A DNA stretch of 64,000 bases from Flavobacterium microcysteis. Lineage in GTDB: Bacteria > Bacteroidota > Bacteroidia > Flavobacteriales > Flavobacteriaceae. The notes below the pieces were generated by a model that saw nothing but the letters and a program-made list of their open reading frames with translations, searched no databases and was not told where the DNA came from. Made by a program: the position numbers and the translations under genes. Positions within the stretch are counted from its first letter, which is position 1. The number at the start of each line of letters is the position of its first letter. Of this stretch, positions 25,899 through 35,000 are shown piece after piece. Location: the NCBI RefSeq assembly GCF_006385255.1, contig NZ_VFJE01000051.1:62001-126000 (forward strand), in the 5' to 3' direction.

Positions 25899-25917
25899 TT
25901 TGATAGAATCAGCTTTT
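25890..25917. terminator. Terminator between convergent genes
   Basis: Eleven-pair stem AAAAGCTGATT with its complement around TGATAG. It overlaps the stop of the monooxygenase gene and lies in front of the stop of the gluzincin gene; T-rich on both strands. Confidence 0.75.
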
Positions 25918-27282
25918 TAGTTTTTTAATAGCATTTTCAACTGAATCGTCCGAAGCGAAATATTTTGAGATGATATTTTCCAACTTTGTTTTGTCTTTTA
26001 ATGTACTATTGAGTGTCTTAACCATAAAATCATAATTAGTCATTTCCACTTTAGATTGTAATAGAGTGCTTATCCATTGCCACATCTGTTTTTCGCCAAT
26101 TTCTTTTTCAATTGCAAGGAATACTACAGGGGCATAATCGTATACATAAGTCTCTCGGTCTGTATAATCTGCTGTAGTTTTTACTTTTTGGAATGGAATC
26201 GCTTTAAAATCACTTAGAAATTCGAATTTTTCATTGATTTCTTTCTGGTAGACATCTTTACCTAATATGTCTAAGGAGAGTTTTAATGACAAATATTCTG
26301 CAAAACCTTCGCTTAGCATATCACCCAGTTCAGAATTAAATACCTTATAAGTGCCAAAATAATAATGCCCCAATTCATGAGCGATAAAAGGCTTGAACCA
26401 TTTATCGAGAAGACCGCTTAGGCTGTTATTTCCGTATCCAACGTTAACGATAGTCGGATAGGCAACAAAAAGCCAGCCGTCTTTTTTAGAAGTTGGTGTC
26501 GTCTGTATAAAGGTAATTGGTTGTCCAAAAGGAATCGACAGTTTTTTTTCGTAGTACTTTTTAAAAGTACCTGTAAAAGCTTCTAACTCTTTTAGTTTGT
26601 CAATACCAATATCGGGATTTAGGATATAGGTCGAATTGATTTGTTTGTAATCGTAATTTCCGCAAAATAGCATCAATTCTTTTGGAGTATCACTTATAAA
26701 TCGATTTTTAGATGTTTTTACCGGAATATTTCCATTGACATATAAAGTATTGCAATCTACACATTCAATAGTCACATCATAGGTCATCTGGTCGTATATC
26801 TTGTCGTTTGTAACGTCGTATAAGATTGGATACCACGCGCTCTGTGTTCCATCGGCACGTACCGAAAATGAATTAAATGCAATATTGCCTTTCCAGTCTT
26901 TACGGCTATAATCACTTATAGTGTCTTTTATGATAGGAAATTTCCCTACATATTTTACCTGTACTACCTTAGGTAAAAACTTATCATTTGTGTTGTTAGC
27001 CGGAAAATAATAACCCCTTGATTCATAAGCTTTGTCATTAGGAGAAAAGCTATAGCCGATTAAAAATTCATTTGGTTTCAGGCTTTTAAAATTAAGGATA
27101 TTCATTCCGGCATTAATACGGATATAATAATCTTTGATGTTGGGAATGTCATTGAGTGTAAAATCGCATTCAAATGTACCTTCAGCAATTGAAATTTTCA
27201 CATTACCATTTAAATGAGGTGTTTTTTCTTGAGCATAAATAGTCTGAAATCCGAAAAATAGAAAAAGGAGCTTTTTGAGCAT
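25909..27282 (-). CDS. Secreted M1-type (gluzincin) zinc metallopeptidase
   Basis: A 457-residue protein with a signal peptide (MLKKLLFLFFGFQTIYAQ). The gluzincin motif HELGH is at residues 302-306 and the third zinc ligand Glu325 in SEGFAEY, exactly the HExxH-18 residues-E spacing. The N-terminal half is beta-rich as in M1 aminopeptidases and the C-terminal 100 residues are helical. Probably an extracytoplasmic aminopeptidase; substrate unknown. Contrast it with the protein at 37610, which has lost these residues. Confidence 0.88.
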   Translation of the reverse strand: MLKKLLFLFFGFQTIYAQEKTPHLNGNVKISIAEGTFECDFTLNDIPNIKDYYIRINAGMNILNFKSLKPNEFLIGYSFSPNDKAYESRGYYFPANNTNDKFLPKVVQVKYVGKFPIIKDTISDYSRKDWKGNIAFNSFSVRADGTQSAWYPILYDVTNDKIYDQMTYDVTIECVDCNTLYVNGNIPVKTSKNRFISDTPKELMLFCGNYDYKQINSTYILNPDIGIDKLKELEAFTGTFKKYYEKKLSIPFGQPITFIQTTPTSKKDGWLFVAYPTIVNVGYGNNSLSGLLDKWFKPFIAHELGHYYFGTYKVFNSELGDMLSEGFAEYLSLKLSLDILGKDVYQKEINEKFEFLSDFKAIPFQKVKTTADYTDRETYVYDYAPVVFLAIEKEIGEKQMWQWISTLLQSKVEMTNYDFMVKTLNSTLKDKTKLENIISKYFASDDSVENAIKKLKS

Positions 27283-27689
27283 GGCTTATCTTATACTGTT
27301 AATGATGCAATATAAGAATTCAGCGGAAACCGTAAAATAAACGGTTATTAGAAAATATTCTCCTTTTTGTTTTAGAAAAATCAATTTGATAGACTTTTAT
27401 TTTTAATACAACTAATGATTTTAAGTGTATTATTATTAGATACTTACGTTATAGTTTGATAATTGCTAAATAAGTAATATAAGCAAATAAGGTAGTATTC
27501 AATGAGTTAAAAAATAATTGAAAATAATCTTATTTTTTATTTGTAATTAAGATTTATTTCTTCTATATTTGTACTGTAATCATTCACTAATAGCCATTCA
27601 AAAACCTTGTTGTCCGGAAAACAATACAAAGAATTCTATTCGCCACGAATATTACAGGAAATTAATCTTATAATTTAAACACGAAAAAA
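27283..27689. other. 407-base intergenic region upstream of the toxin-like operon
   Basis: This is the longest gap in the window. It is AT-rich with no reading frame of note. It holds the divergent promoter regions of the gluzincin and of the 1365-residue protein, including the promoter at 27540-27571. No RNA gene, transposon end or attachment site could be recognised. Confidence 0.6.
27540..27571 (+). promoter_or_regulatory. Canonical Bacteroidota promoter of the four-gene accessory operon
   Basis: TTTG at 27540-27543 and TATATTTG at 27564-27571 are 20 bases apart, an excellent fit to the -33 TTTG / -7 TAnnTTTG consensus. Transcription would begin near 27578, leaving an untranslated leader of about 110 bases before the giant gene. 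Confidence 0.7.
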
Positions 27690-30600
27690 ATGAGTACAGA
27701 AATTAAAAACACGCTTTTCCGATTTGTGACAATGAGATCACCGGAATTGTCGGAAGAGACTAACAAAGACAAACGTTTTGTGTATCGAGCTGCCGGTGTT
27801 AACGGAGTCTTTGATACGGCTGTGACCAACAGAGGAAACAAAACCAAATGGCAGGCAATGAAAGGAGTGACCTTTACTCCGGCTACTGATTCAGCCATTA
27901 AGACTTCGGTTAACGAAAAGCTTTACAGCCTAGCTGTTTGGATTGCCAAAAACAAGTATTCCTATGTAGATTCTGAAGTAAAAAATAAACTATCAGAATT
28001 GCCTCAAAATCTTACAATCGACGCTCCTTTGTTATGGAACAACCTCTTCTATCAGGTAATTACGCAAAAAGATTTTTATGTAAAAGAAATCATCATGCAG
28101 TTATTGGTGGCTTTCAACCTTTACAAAAACTATGAGGAAGGAAATAAAGAGCTGACCAAGTTTCTGATGAATGGTAAAGTTGTGCTTCCAAAAGCGCTTT
28201 TTGTAGAAGAATCAGCTTCAGGCGGGACGGCTATGGCGAGGATGGCTGTAGAAGCATTAGCTACAGGTGATGAGCCAGTTATGACGCTTCCTAGTGCTGA
28301 TATGGAACAGTATCAAGCAGTTTCTTTAGCCAACATCAACATTGAAAGGCACAAGACGCTCAAGAAAGAACTTGAGAAAGCTGAAAATAGCCACAAAAAG
28401 GAATATCAAAAAAATTACGAGAGAGCTCAGGCTTCCTATCAGGACGAGATTAGGCCAATATTAGAAGAGCATGAAAGAGCTGTTCAAGATGCCAACACAA
28501 GATGGTGCAGCGTGAGGGATCCTCAGGTTCCGTATAATCCTGCAGATCCATGTAATCAGCCTCCTGTTGTTCCAGAACCAAGATTGCCTAGGTTTGAGTT
28601 CCAGTTTAGGGATGAAATCGATTTAGAATCGTTGCAGGGAACACTATCACCAGGAGCATTTGAAACTCTTTTAGATGTTTTAGAAATCGAAAGAGAGCCA
28701 ATGCAGCAGAGAGATGGTAAATTAGCTGCCAGATCGTTGTCTCCTTTGGCATATGAAACCAGCTCACTTAGTTTTCAAAATGTCTTTACAATGATTGACG
28801 GCGGGGTTTCTCATAATACTCAGAATCTTATTGCCAATACGCCAAACCAAGGAAATGTTTCTGTAAGTATTGGGGGTGTGGTAATTCCTGCGACTAACAC
28901 AGGAGCTGTGGCGTTGCCGTTTAATTATCAGGCTTGCCCTAAAACGTATAGCGGAGCAACGGGAGGATCGTTTGTAAATTTTGATGTTAGTTTTAGTGTG
29001 CCAGATTCTTCTTGGCAGGTAGTAGGCGTAGAATCAACAGTAGAGAAGCATTCAGGAGAAAAAATCAAAAAGACGGTTTTTACCCAGAATAGAGTATTGA
29101 ACAAGATTACCTTGACAAACCTGCATCATGATGCTTTGAGCTTAGGTGATTTTTACTATACAATGAAAAATTTCTCTGTATTGATTACCTTCTCGAATGG
29201 AGCTAAAAAATCACTTACGACTAACTTCTGGAATTCGTTAAACTGTGCGACAGGAAAGTTGCTGATCGTATTGGATCCAATCCAAGAAGTTCCAACAATT
29301 CCAACTATTCCTGGTGTGCCTTTAACAGGAGCCGATACAACTTTTATTCCTTCAGGATTTGGAGTGAAGCAATTGGGTATTGCCGACTATAAAAAAGTAC
29401 AACAAAGTGTCCAAGGATATGTAGAAGGTGAAGTTGCTGCGATAGAAAACATCATGGCTCGTGAATATAAAGAGAAAGCCACAAGAAGACTGCGCAGAAG
29501 CGAAAATACGACATCAACTACGATTGAAAATGAAAAGGAATTGCTGTCTGATACAACCAACACCAGCCGTTTTGATATGCAAAGCGAAGTAGCCAAGGTA
29601 TTGCAGGAAAGCAAAGATTTTTCAGCAGGAGCAACTTTTGGTGCAGAATGGTCAGTACCAGGTGGTGCCAGCTTTAATCTTGGTGCTAATGTAAATATGG
29701 CAACGCATTCTTCAAAAGAAGAAAGTACACGCCAGGCAGTAAATCAGGCTAAAGAAGTTACGGAACGTGCAATGGAAAGAATCATTGCCAAGGTAAAAGA
29801 AGAGCGTATTGAAAAAATTGTCGAGGAATTTGAAGAAAATAACAAACACGGCTTTGATAACACCAAAGGTGACAAGCATGTTGTTGGTGTTTACCGTTGG
29901 GTAGATAAGATTTTCAAGAACCAGATTTTCAACTATGGAAAACGCTTGATGTTTGAGTTTATGATTCCGGAACCGGCAAAACTTCATCTTTTAGGCATGG
30001 CTGAAAATCCGATTGGTACCAAATTGGTAGAACCGGTAGATCCTAGAAAATACGTTGATCCAACTGGAACAATTGTGCCGCTAAAGCTGAAAGACTATGC
30101 AAGTATCAATGATGCCACAGTAAAATATTGGGGCGGAATGTACAATGTAGAGTTAGAGCCGGCACCTGTAGAAACCATGACGGTAGGTAAATCATTTGCT
30201 TTTACAACACCAGAATCGATGGGAGCTGAATGGGAAGAATCCGGATCAGGAAGTGAAAACATTACATTACCAGAAGGTTACTATGCAACACATGCAAAAG
30301 TTGGAGCTTATGTTTCTAACGAGCCAGGAGTAGGTTTCAAGGCAATTGCAGGTGGAAGATTAATGAATATCACCAATACGGGTTCGTCTAATGAAGAGGC
30401 AATTTCAAAATTTGTTGGAGCTGTGCCAGTATCGTTCTCTTCATTAGGTTACCATGCCGGAAGTGTCAACTTTGAAATCAAGCTTACTGTATTGCCAGAA
30501 ACTAAATTAGCATGGCAACAAGAAACATTCAGGGCAATTATCGAGGCTTATGAAGAAGCTAAGATTGATTATGACCAGAAATTAGCCGAAGAGAATGCTA

Positions 30601-31787
30601 AAGGTGGAGCAATCAGAGAAGCCAATCCAGGATTCTACCGTCAGATTGAAAATATGGTATTACGTAAAAACTGTATTTCTTATATCGTAGACCAGACTCC
30701 GTCAGCAAAGAGAACTTATGGAAAAGACATGAGCAAATCGCTGGCTGCCGGAATAAAGAGAAATTTTGGCAACCATGAAATAAAAGTGGATGCCAACCTG
30801 GATGACTATTCAGCATTTGTAAAATTCATTGAACAGGCTTTTGAATGGGATATTATGTCTTATAATTTCTATCCTTACTATTGGGGAGCAAGAGAAAGCT
30901 GGGCAAACCTATACCAATATGATAACAATGACCCACTTTTCCGCAGCTTTATGCAGGCAGGTATGGCAAGAGTAATCGTAACGGTTAGACCAGGATTTGA
31001 AGAAGCGGTAAGCTATTATATGCAGACAGGCCAAATCTGGAATGGTGGTGAGGTACCGGTGATAGAAGACAAATTGTTCCTTTCTATTGTCGATGAATTA
31101 CGCCAGCCAGAAGGACTGAAAGAAGGTAAAGCTTGGGCAACAAGAATTCCTACTTCTTTAACAATCCTTCAGGCAGATAGTATCGGACTGAAAGTCGATA
31201 AAGCACTTCCATATGACGAAGATTTGTCAGACTTTGAAGATCCTGCTTCTGTGCCACATTCTCCTAATTTCCAGATTACAGGAGCACAGATGAATGGTAG
31301 CGCTTCAAAAACGGTTACTTTCTCGTATGAAAGGATGGATAACTACGGAATGGAAACGATCGGATATTATGATTCGCAATCGAGTTTCCCAAGAACTTTC
31401 CGTTGCATGGGTCAGGAAATCGTTATTCACAGGAATGCGGCATGGCAGCCTACAGATACTGCAATAGTTATCTATAAAAAGCTGGCAGAACAGCTGTCAT
31501 TGATTCCAGGAATAGATGCCCAGCAATTTACCTCTGAAGATGGAAATGAAGCATCAATCCGATTTATTGTGGACACGAGCGTGGTTCCGACATTCGTTTT
31601 TGAGAAAGAAACTCCATATACTCCTATGATGCCAGAAATTGATTTGATAAAAATCCTTTTCAATACGGATTCTGTAAGGGTTACAAGTCCTACTTCCTAC
31701 ACAAATAGGCTGTTGGATGCTTATGGGACTGAATTAACTTCTGCCGACCTAAATGCTTTATTGCCGATTTCTAGATTTTCTATATGA
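27690..31787 (+). CDS. Giant 1365-residue protein of unknown function, first gene of a toxin-like operon
   Basis: A 1365-residue protein without signal peptide or lipobox, so it is cytoplasmic or exported by a non-Sec route. Visible layout: helical N-terminus (1-215), coiled coil (about 218-272, with KKELEKAENSHKKEYQKNYE), Pro-rich linker (about 276-306), a beta-rich part (about 385-530), a second Pro-rich linker (about 529-554), a charged helical stretch (593-640), then alternating strands (about 645-680, FSAGATFGAEWSVPGGASF), a long amphipathic helix and the compact motif HVVGVYRWVDKIF...NYGKRLMFEF (about 730-760), a beta-rich segment, another coiled region (near 950-975) and a C-terminal globular part. 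The strand-helix stretch recalls membrane-inserting hairpins, but this is inference. Next gene overlaps by four bases. Confidence 0.55.
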   Translation: MSTEIKNTLFRFVTMRSPELSEETNKDKRFVYRAAGVNGVFDTAVTNRGNKTKWQAMKGVTFTPATDSAIKTSVNEKLYSLAVWIAKNKYSYVDSEVKNKLSELPQNLTIDAPLLWNNLFYQVITQKDFYVKEIIMQLLVAFNLYKNYEEGNKELTKFLMNGKVVLPKALFVEESASGGTAMARMAVEALATGDEPVMTLPSADMEQYQAVSLANINIERHKTLKKELEKAENSHKKEYQKNYERAQASYQDEIRPILEEHERAVQDANTRWCSVRDPQVPYNPADPCNQPPVVPEPRLPRFEFQFRDEIDLESLQGTLSPGAFETLLDVLEIEREPMQQRDGKLAARSLSPLAYETSSLSFQNVFTMIDGGVSHNTQNLIANTPNQGNVSVSIGGVVIPATNTGAVALPFNYQACPKTYSGATGGSFVNFDVSFSVPDSSWQVVGVESTVEKHSGEKIKKTVFTQNRVLNKITLTNLHHDALSLGDFYYTMKNFSVLITFSNGAKKSLTTNFWNSLNCATGKLLIVLDPIQEVPTIPTIPGVPLTGADTTFIPSGFGVKQLGIADYKKVQQSVQGYVEGEVAAIENIMAREYKEKATRRLRRSENTTSTTIENEKELLSDTTNTSRFDMQSEVAKVLQESKDFSAGATFGAEWSVPGGASFNLGANVNMATHSSKEESTRQAVNQAKEVTERAMERIIAKVKEERIEKIVEEFEENNKHGFDNTKGDKHVVGVYRWVDKIFKNQIFNYGKRLMFEFMIPEPAKLHLLGMAENPIGTKLVEPVDPRKYVDPTGTIVPLKLKDYASINDATVKYWGGMYNVELEPAPVETMTVGKSFAFTTPESMGAEWEESGSGSENITLPEGYYATHAKVGAYVSNEPGVGFKAIAGGRLMNITNTGSSNEEAISKFVGAVPVSFSSLGYHAGSVNFEIKLTVLPETKLAWQQETFRAIIEAYEEAKIDYDQKLAEENAKGGAIREANPGFYRQIENMVLRKNCISYIVDQTPSAKRTYGKDMSKSLAAGIKRNFGNHEIKVDANLDDYSAFVKFIEQAFEWDIMSYNFYPYYWGARESWANLYQYDNNDPLFRSFMQAGMARVIVTVRPGFEEAVSYYMQTGQIWNGGEVPVIEDKLFLSIVDELRQPEGLKEGKAWATRIPTSLTILQADSIGLKVDKALPYDEDLSDFEDPASVPHSPNFQITGAQMNGSASKTVTFSYERMDNYGMETIGYYDSQSSFPRTFRCMGQEIVIHRNAAWQPTDTAIVIYKKLAEQLSLIPGIDAQQFTSEDGNEASIRFIVDTSVVPTFVFEKETPYTPMMPEIDLIKILFNTDSVRVTSPTSYTNRLLDAYGTELTSADLNALLPISRFSI

Positions 31788-32125
31788 GCCAAATAAAGGC
31801 AGAAGCCATATGGCAGCACGAACTCGTGCTGCCATATATTTTAGAAGATCTGAAAGCTAAGATTGAGGCAATTACTCCCGTAAGAGCCATATACTTATAC
31901 GGTAGCAGAGGTAGAGTAGTGCCCAAGGATTGGCACAAATTGGAAGGCAAGGATTGGGATGTGATGATGGTATGCGATTTTCCAATCGTAAATTCGGAAC
32001 TGTGGACTACAGCGCTGAACTATCATATCGACCTGACCATTACTACAGAACATAAAATCAAAAATTTTTTGCAAAACAATAGCTCAGTAATCGAGCTGTT
32101 CCCAAGCTATAAGTTGGAGATTTAA
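31784..32125 (+). CDS. Minimal nucleotidyltransferase-fold protein
   Basis: A 113-residue protein with the polymerase-beta/MNT signature: YLYGSRGR (GS motif) at about residues 38-45, the Asp pair in KDWDVMMV and a third Asp in HIDLTIT. It therefore keeps all the catalytic elements of a minimal nucleotidyltransferase, although at the short end of the family. MNT proteins act as antitoxins that AMPylate HEPN toxins or as modifying enzymes; no HEPN gene is beside it. Its ATG overlaps the previous stop (ATGA), so it is translationally coupled to the giant gene. Target unknown. Confidence 0.72.
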   Translation: MSQIKAEAIWQHELVLPYILEDLKAKIEAITPVRAIYLYGSRGRVVPKDWHKLEGKDWDVMMVCDFPIVNSELWTTALNYHIDLTITTEHKIKNFLQNNSSVIELFPSYKLEI

Positions 32126-32151
32126 GATTATTAATCATAAAAATATTAAAT

Positions 32152-34317
32152 ATGGCAACAGATATATTTGAAGATTTTGGCGAAAAAAGCCAGAGTCTTT
32201 GGGATAGGCTTGCTATGCGAGATTTTGAAGAAACCCAAGATGCCTTTAAAAATACGCAAAGAAGCAGTCCCTATGTGAGTCCGCTGTACGAAAGGAATAA
32301 ACCCAAAGATGGCAGCTTGCTGAAACTGAATGAGTCTTTATCCATTTTTGCAGGAGACACTAATGTGACCAATAATTTTTCGTACACCTATAGGGTTATA
32401 TTGTGTGACAATGGCTCGCAGGTACTGGATACTTACCAAAAGACAGTTACGACTGCTAATGAAATGGTAATAATCTGCGAAAAAGATGATCCGAATAAGT
32501 CCAACTTATTTGGGACTTTCCTCTTGATAAAGTTTGGAGAGAAATATAGGGGTTTAGTCAGCGACTTGAAGAATAATGTGAAACGGGTTATTGTTTCACG
32601 CAGAGGACAAATCAATGGTGTTGAAATCGATTCTTTCAGTGATGAAGTAACTGATAACCATTCAATTCTGCAAAATAATGGAGTAACCATTGATAGAGAT
32701 AAGGTAGAATTTGCTATGAATACGGAACTGAATATTACCAGTTCAGAAGGTATTATGCTCAAGACTATCTTTGGCGGATTGGAAGAGCTTATCGATTGGG
32801 TTACAATAGGATTGAGTGACCAGTTGGAAAAAATCAAGTTCACGGAGAAAGATTATGTCCCTCAAAAAAAACAAGAAGGGCTGAGTTTTATCGAATACTT
32901 GGAATTATTGGTCGAACTGGAGGTTGAGGCTATAAAAAAAGTTATTGACTACGCAATTCCGGATGAAGTTGAAAAAGTAATTGCCCAAAGTTTTGATGCG
33001 GCTCTTACCAACATCAAGCAATATGCGAAAGAAAAACTACCCAAGGGTGTTTTGAGATTGTTTGAAAAGGCATATGCCACAATCCAGGAATGTCTTAACT
33101 TTTTTAAAGAAGGTTGTAAAAAATTAGCAGAGCTTGTTGGAGAAGCCTTATTGCTTTTCAAAGCATTGTTGATGGGATTTGTAAACGGACTTATCTCAAC
33201 CATACAGATGTTATTGCAGCTGATAGGCTGGCTTATCAAATTTACAAGCGGGATTAACAGCTATAAAAAGCTGACTGGCGAAAGTTATCGAGACATGCAG
33301 AGCAAGTTTGAATTTGTAGAAGATATCATCGACCTCATAAGTGATAAAGCCTCTGATTTTTTTGCAGCAGTAAAAACACTTTTTCTGGATTTCAGTCTTG
33401 AAAATATGAAAGAGATTCTGAGTGTGTTTGCGGGTAAGGCAAGCAAACTGACACCATATCACTATGCTTATTATGCGGGCTGTTTTATTTTTGAAGTCGT
33501 TCTTGCTGTTGTATTAGCAATATTTACTGGAGGAGCTACAGCAATAGCGGAAGCTGCTTCTATGTTTGAAAAAGTAATGGCAACTTTGAAATTAGTTGCC
33601 AGAGAAGCTTTTTCGGTAGCAACAATGGGAATAATAGATATTTTGCAGCTTTTCAGGGTTCTAATTACTAAATTTGTTCAGGCGTGCAAAAACGGCTGGG
33701 CAGGATTTAGAGACTTCCTTAAAAAGTTAATGTCTAATAAAACAGATGATCTTGCTAAAGAGGAAGGCAAACTATTAGACGAATTAGGAAAACATGTCGA
33801 TAATTTTGGCGATATCAATAAATCCTTTTTTGAAAATGCCGGCATAACATTAAGAAGAGAAGTTGCAACAGGAGCTGTTTTAGGACAGACGGAAGGATAT
33901 ACCTGTGCGGCTAATTCATTAAGAATGGCATTAGAAGATTTGGGAATTGTCCGTTCAGAAAAATATTTAGCTGATTCTTTGAATACCACGAGAAATGGAG
34001 CCAACATTCTGGACATTCCAAAAGCATTGGATAATGCCTATGTTGAAGGAATTAAAACCATTTCCCGAGGAGGTATAAAAGATAAAAACATTACTGTTGG
34101 AACTTTGGAAAAACTGCTGAAAAAAGGTGATAAGAAAGCCATTGTCAGTGTCAGAACCGAAGAATTTGGTTCCCATGCTATTGTTGTTGATAAAATTGAA
34201 AAAGGAAGAGTCTTTGTTAGAGACCCGCTACCTTTAAATCAAGGATCGAGTTATAGTATAACCATCGAGGATTTTGAAAAAGTATTTAATAAAAAATTTG
34301 TAACATTAAAAAAATAG
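32152..34317 (+). CDS. Large helical protein with C-terminal C39/papain-like cysteine peptidase domain
   Basis: A 721-residue protein without signal peptide. The first 200 residues are mixed alpha/beta; residues 200-570 are mostly helical with hydrophobic segments at about 335-365 and 440-475 that could insert into membranes. The last 145 residues resemble a C39-like peptidase: Gln579 six residues before Cys585 in TEGYTCAANSLRMAL, His675 in GSHAIVVDKI and Asp691 in FVRDPLP, the usual order Q-C-H-D. Papain-like domains at the end of long helical proteins are well known in polymorphic toxins. Effector function is inference; a maturation protease is the alternative. Confidence 0.65.
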   Translation: MATDIFEDFGEKSQSLWDRLAMRDFEETQDAFKNTQRSSPYVSPLYERNKPKDGSLLKLNESLSIFAGDTNVTNNFSYTYRVILCDNGSQVLDTYQKTVTTANEMVIICEKDDPNKSNLFGTFLLIKFGEKYRGLVSDLKNNVKRVIVSRRGQINGVEIDSFSDEVTDNHSILQNNGVTIDRDKVEFAMNTELNITSSEGIMLKTIFGGLEELIDWVTIGLSDQLEKIKFTEKDYVPQKKQEGLSFIEYLELLVELEVEAIKKVIDYAIPDEVEKVIAQSFDAALTNIKQYAKEKLPKGVLRLFEKAYATIQECLNFFKEGCKKLAELVGEALLLFKALLMGFVNGLISTIQMLLQLIGWLIKFTSGINSYKKLTGESYRDMQSKFEFVEDIIDLISDKASDFFAAVKTLFLDFSLENMKEILSVFAGKASKLTPYHYAYYAGCFIFEVVLAVVLAIFTGGATAIAEAASMFEKVMATLKLVAREAFSVATMGIIDILQLFRVLITKFVQACKNGWAGFRDFLKKLMSNKTDDLAKEEGKLLDELGKHVDNFGDINKSFFENAGITLRREVATGAVLGQTEGYTCAANSLRMALEDLGIVRSEKYLADSLNTTRNGANILDIPKALDNAYVEGIKTISRGGIKDKNITVGTLEKLLKKGDKKAIVSVRTEEFGSHAIVVDKIEKGRVFVRDPLPLNQGSSYSITIEDFEKVFNKKFVTLKK

Positions 34318-34322
34318 TAGTC

Positions 34323-34844
34323 ATGACAGAAAAAGAAAGAATACTAAATAATAAAGAAGGAGAGTTACCCAATACAGCAACATATGATATAATAAGTGTT
34401 AGAGGTGTAGTTAATCCTGAAGATGAGTTAAATACTTTTAAGCAAACTATAATAGCTTTTCTCGATAATAAAGATTTAAAAGAAGAAAGTTCTAAATGGG
34501 AAAAGCTTCTACCCAAAAAGCTTGTTGAGTTTACAAATCAGCTTGAAGAAGATGATTATCATAAAGATGATTTATTATCACATATTCCTGCTATGATTGA
34601 TAGTTTAAAAAGGCTTAGAGAATGGGAATGGTATAGTTCCAAACTTACCCCAAACGGTTTTGAAGTTGTTATGGAAGGAATGTTCAGGGGAATATTTTTG
34701 CCTGTTCTGCACCATCAGGGACTGCCTCATAAATCACTTTTTATTACAAGAAATGGCAGAGAATATCCTACAAGAGCTATAACTGATGTTTTATCATACA
34801 AAACCTTTGATCCCAAAACCCTTAAATTGAAGAAAAAGAAATAA
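34323..34844 (+). CDS. Orphan 173-residue protein, candidate immunity protein
   Basis: Five bases after the peptidase-domain gene, with no recognised domain. Helical N-terminal half (NTFKQTIIAFLDNKDLKEE, SHIPAMIDSLKRLREWEW), then LTPNGFEVVMEGMFRGIFLPVLHHQGL and a lysine-rich tail ending KLKKKK. Base composition is visibly more AT-rich than the neighbours. The position after a toxin-like gene, small size and lack of signal peptide fit an immunity protein, but nothing in the sequence proves it. Confidence 0.6.
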   Translation: MTEKERILNNKEGELPNTATYDIISVRGVVNPEDELNTFKQTIIAFLDNKDLKEESSKWEKLLPKKLVEFTNQLEEDDYHKDDLLSHIPAMIDSLKRLREWEWYSSKLTPNGFEVVMEGMFRGIFLPVLHHQGLPHKSLFITRNGREYPTRAITDVLSYKTFDPKTLKLKKKK

Positions 34845-34956
34845 TTTTTATTTTCAAAGAAAGATTCAAGGAAGAGTAGTAAGCATCAAAAAGTTTCATG
34901 CAGAACATTTTTGAGAGAGTATTGACAAAAGAAAATTGAAATTGTATCCAATAAAA

Positions 34957-34982
34957 AAATCCAGCCATTGGCTGGATTTTTC
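34957..34982. terminator. Bidirectional terminator between the accessory operon and the E1 gene
   Basis: Ten-pair stem AAATCCAGCC with its complement around ATT, with A run before and T run after. It ends the plus-strand operon and the minus-strand E1 gene. Confidence 0.88.
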
Positions 34983-35000
34983 ATTTATAACGAAATATTA

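Noticed and set aside
27690-34844. A prophage or contractile-tail module
   Set aside because: No capsid, tail sheath, terminase, portal, baseplate or integrase genes could be seen around it.
27690-34844. An Rhs/YD-repeat toxin
   Set aside because: No YD repeats or RHS core motif (PxxxxDPxG) were seen in either large protein.
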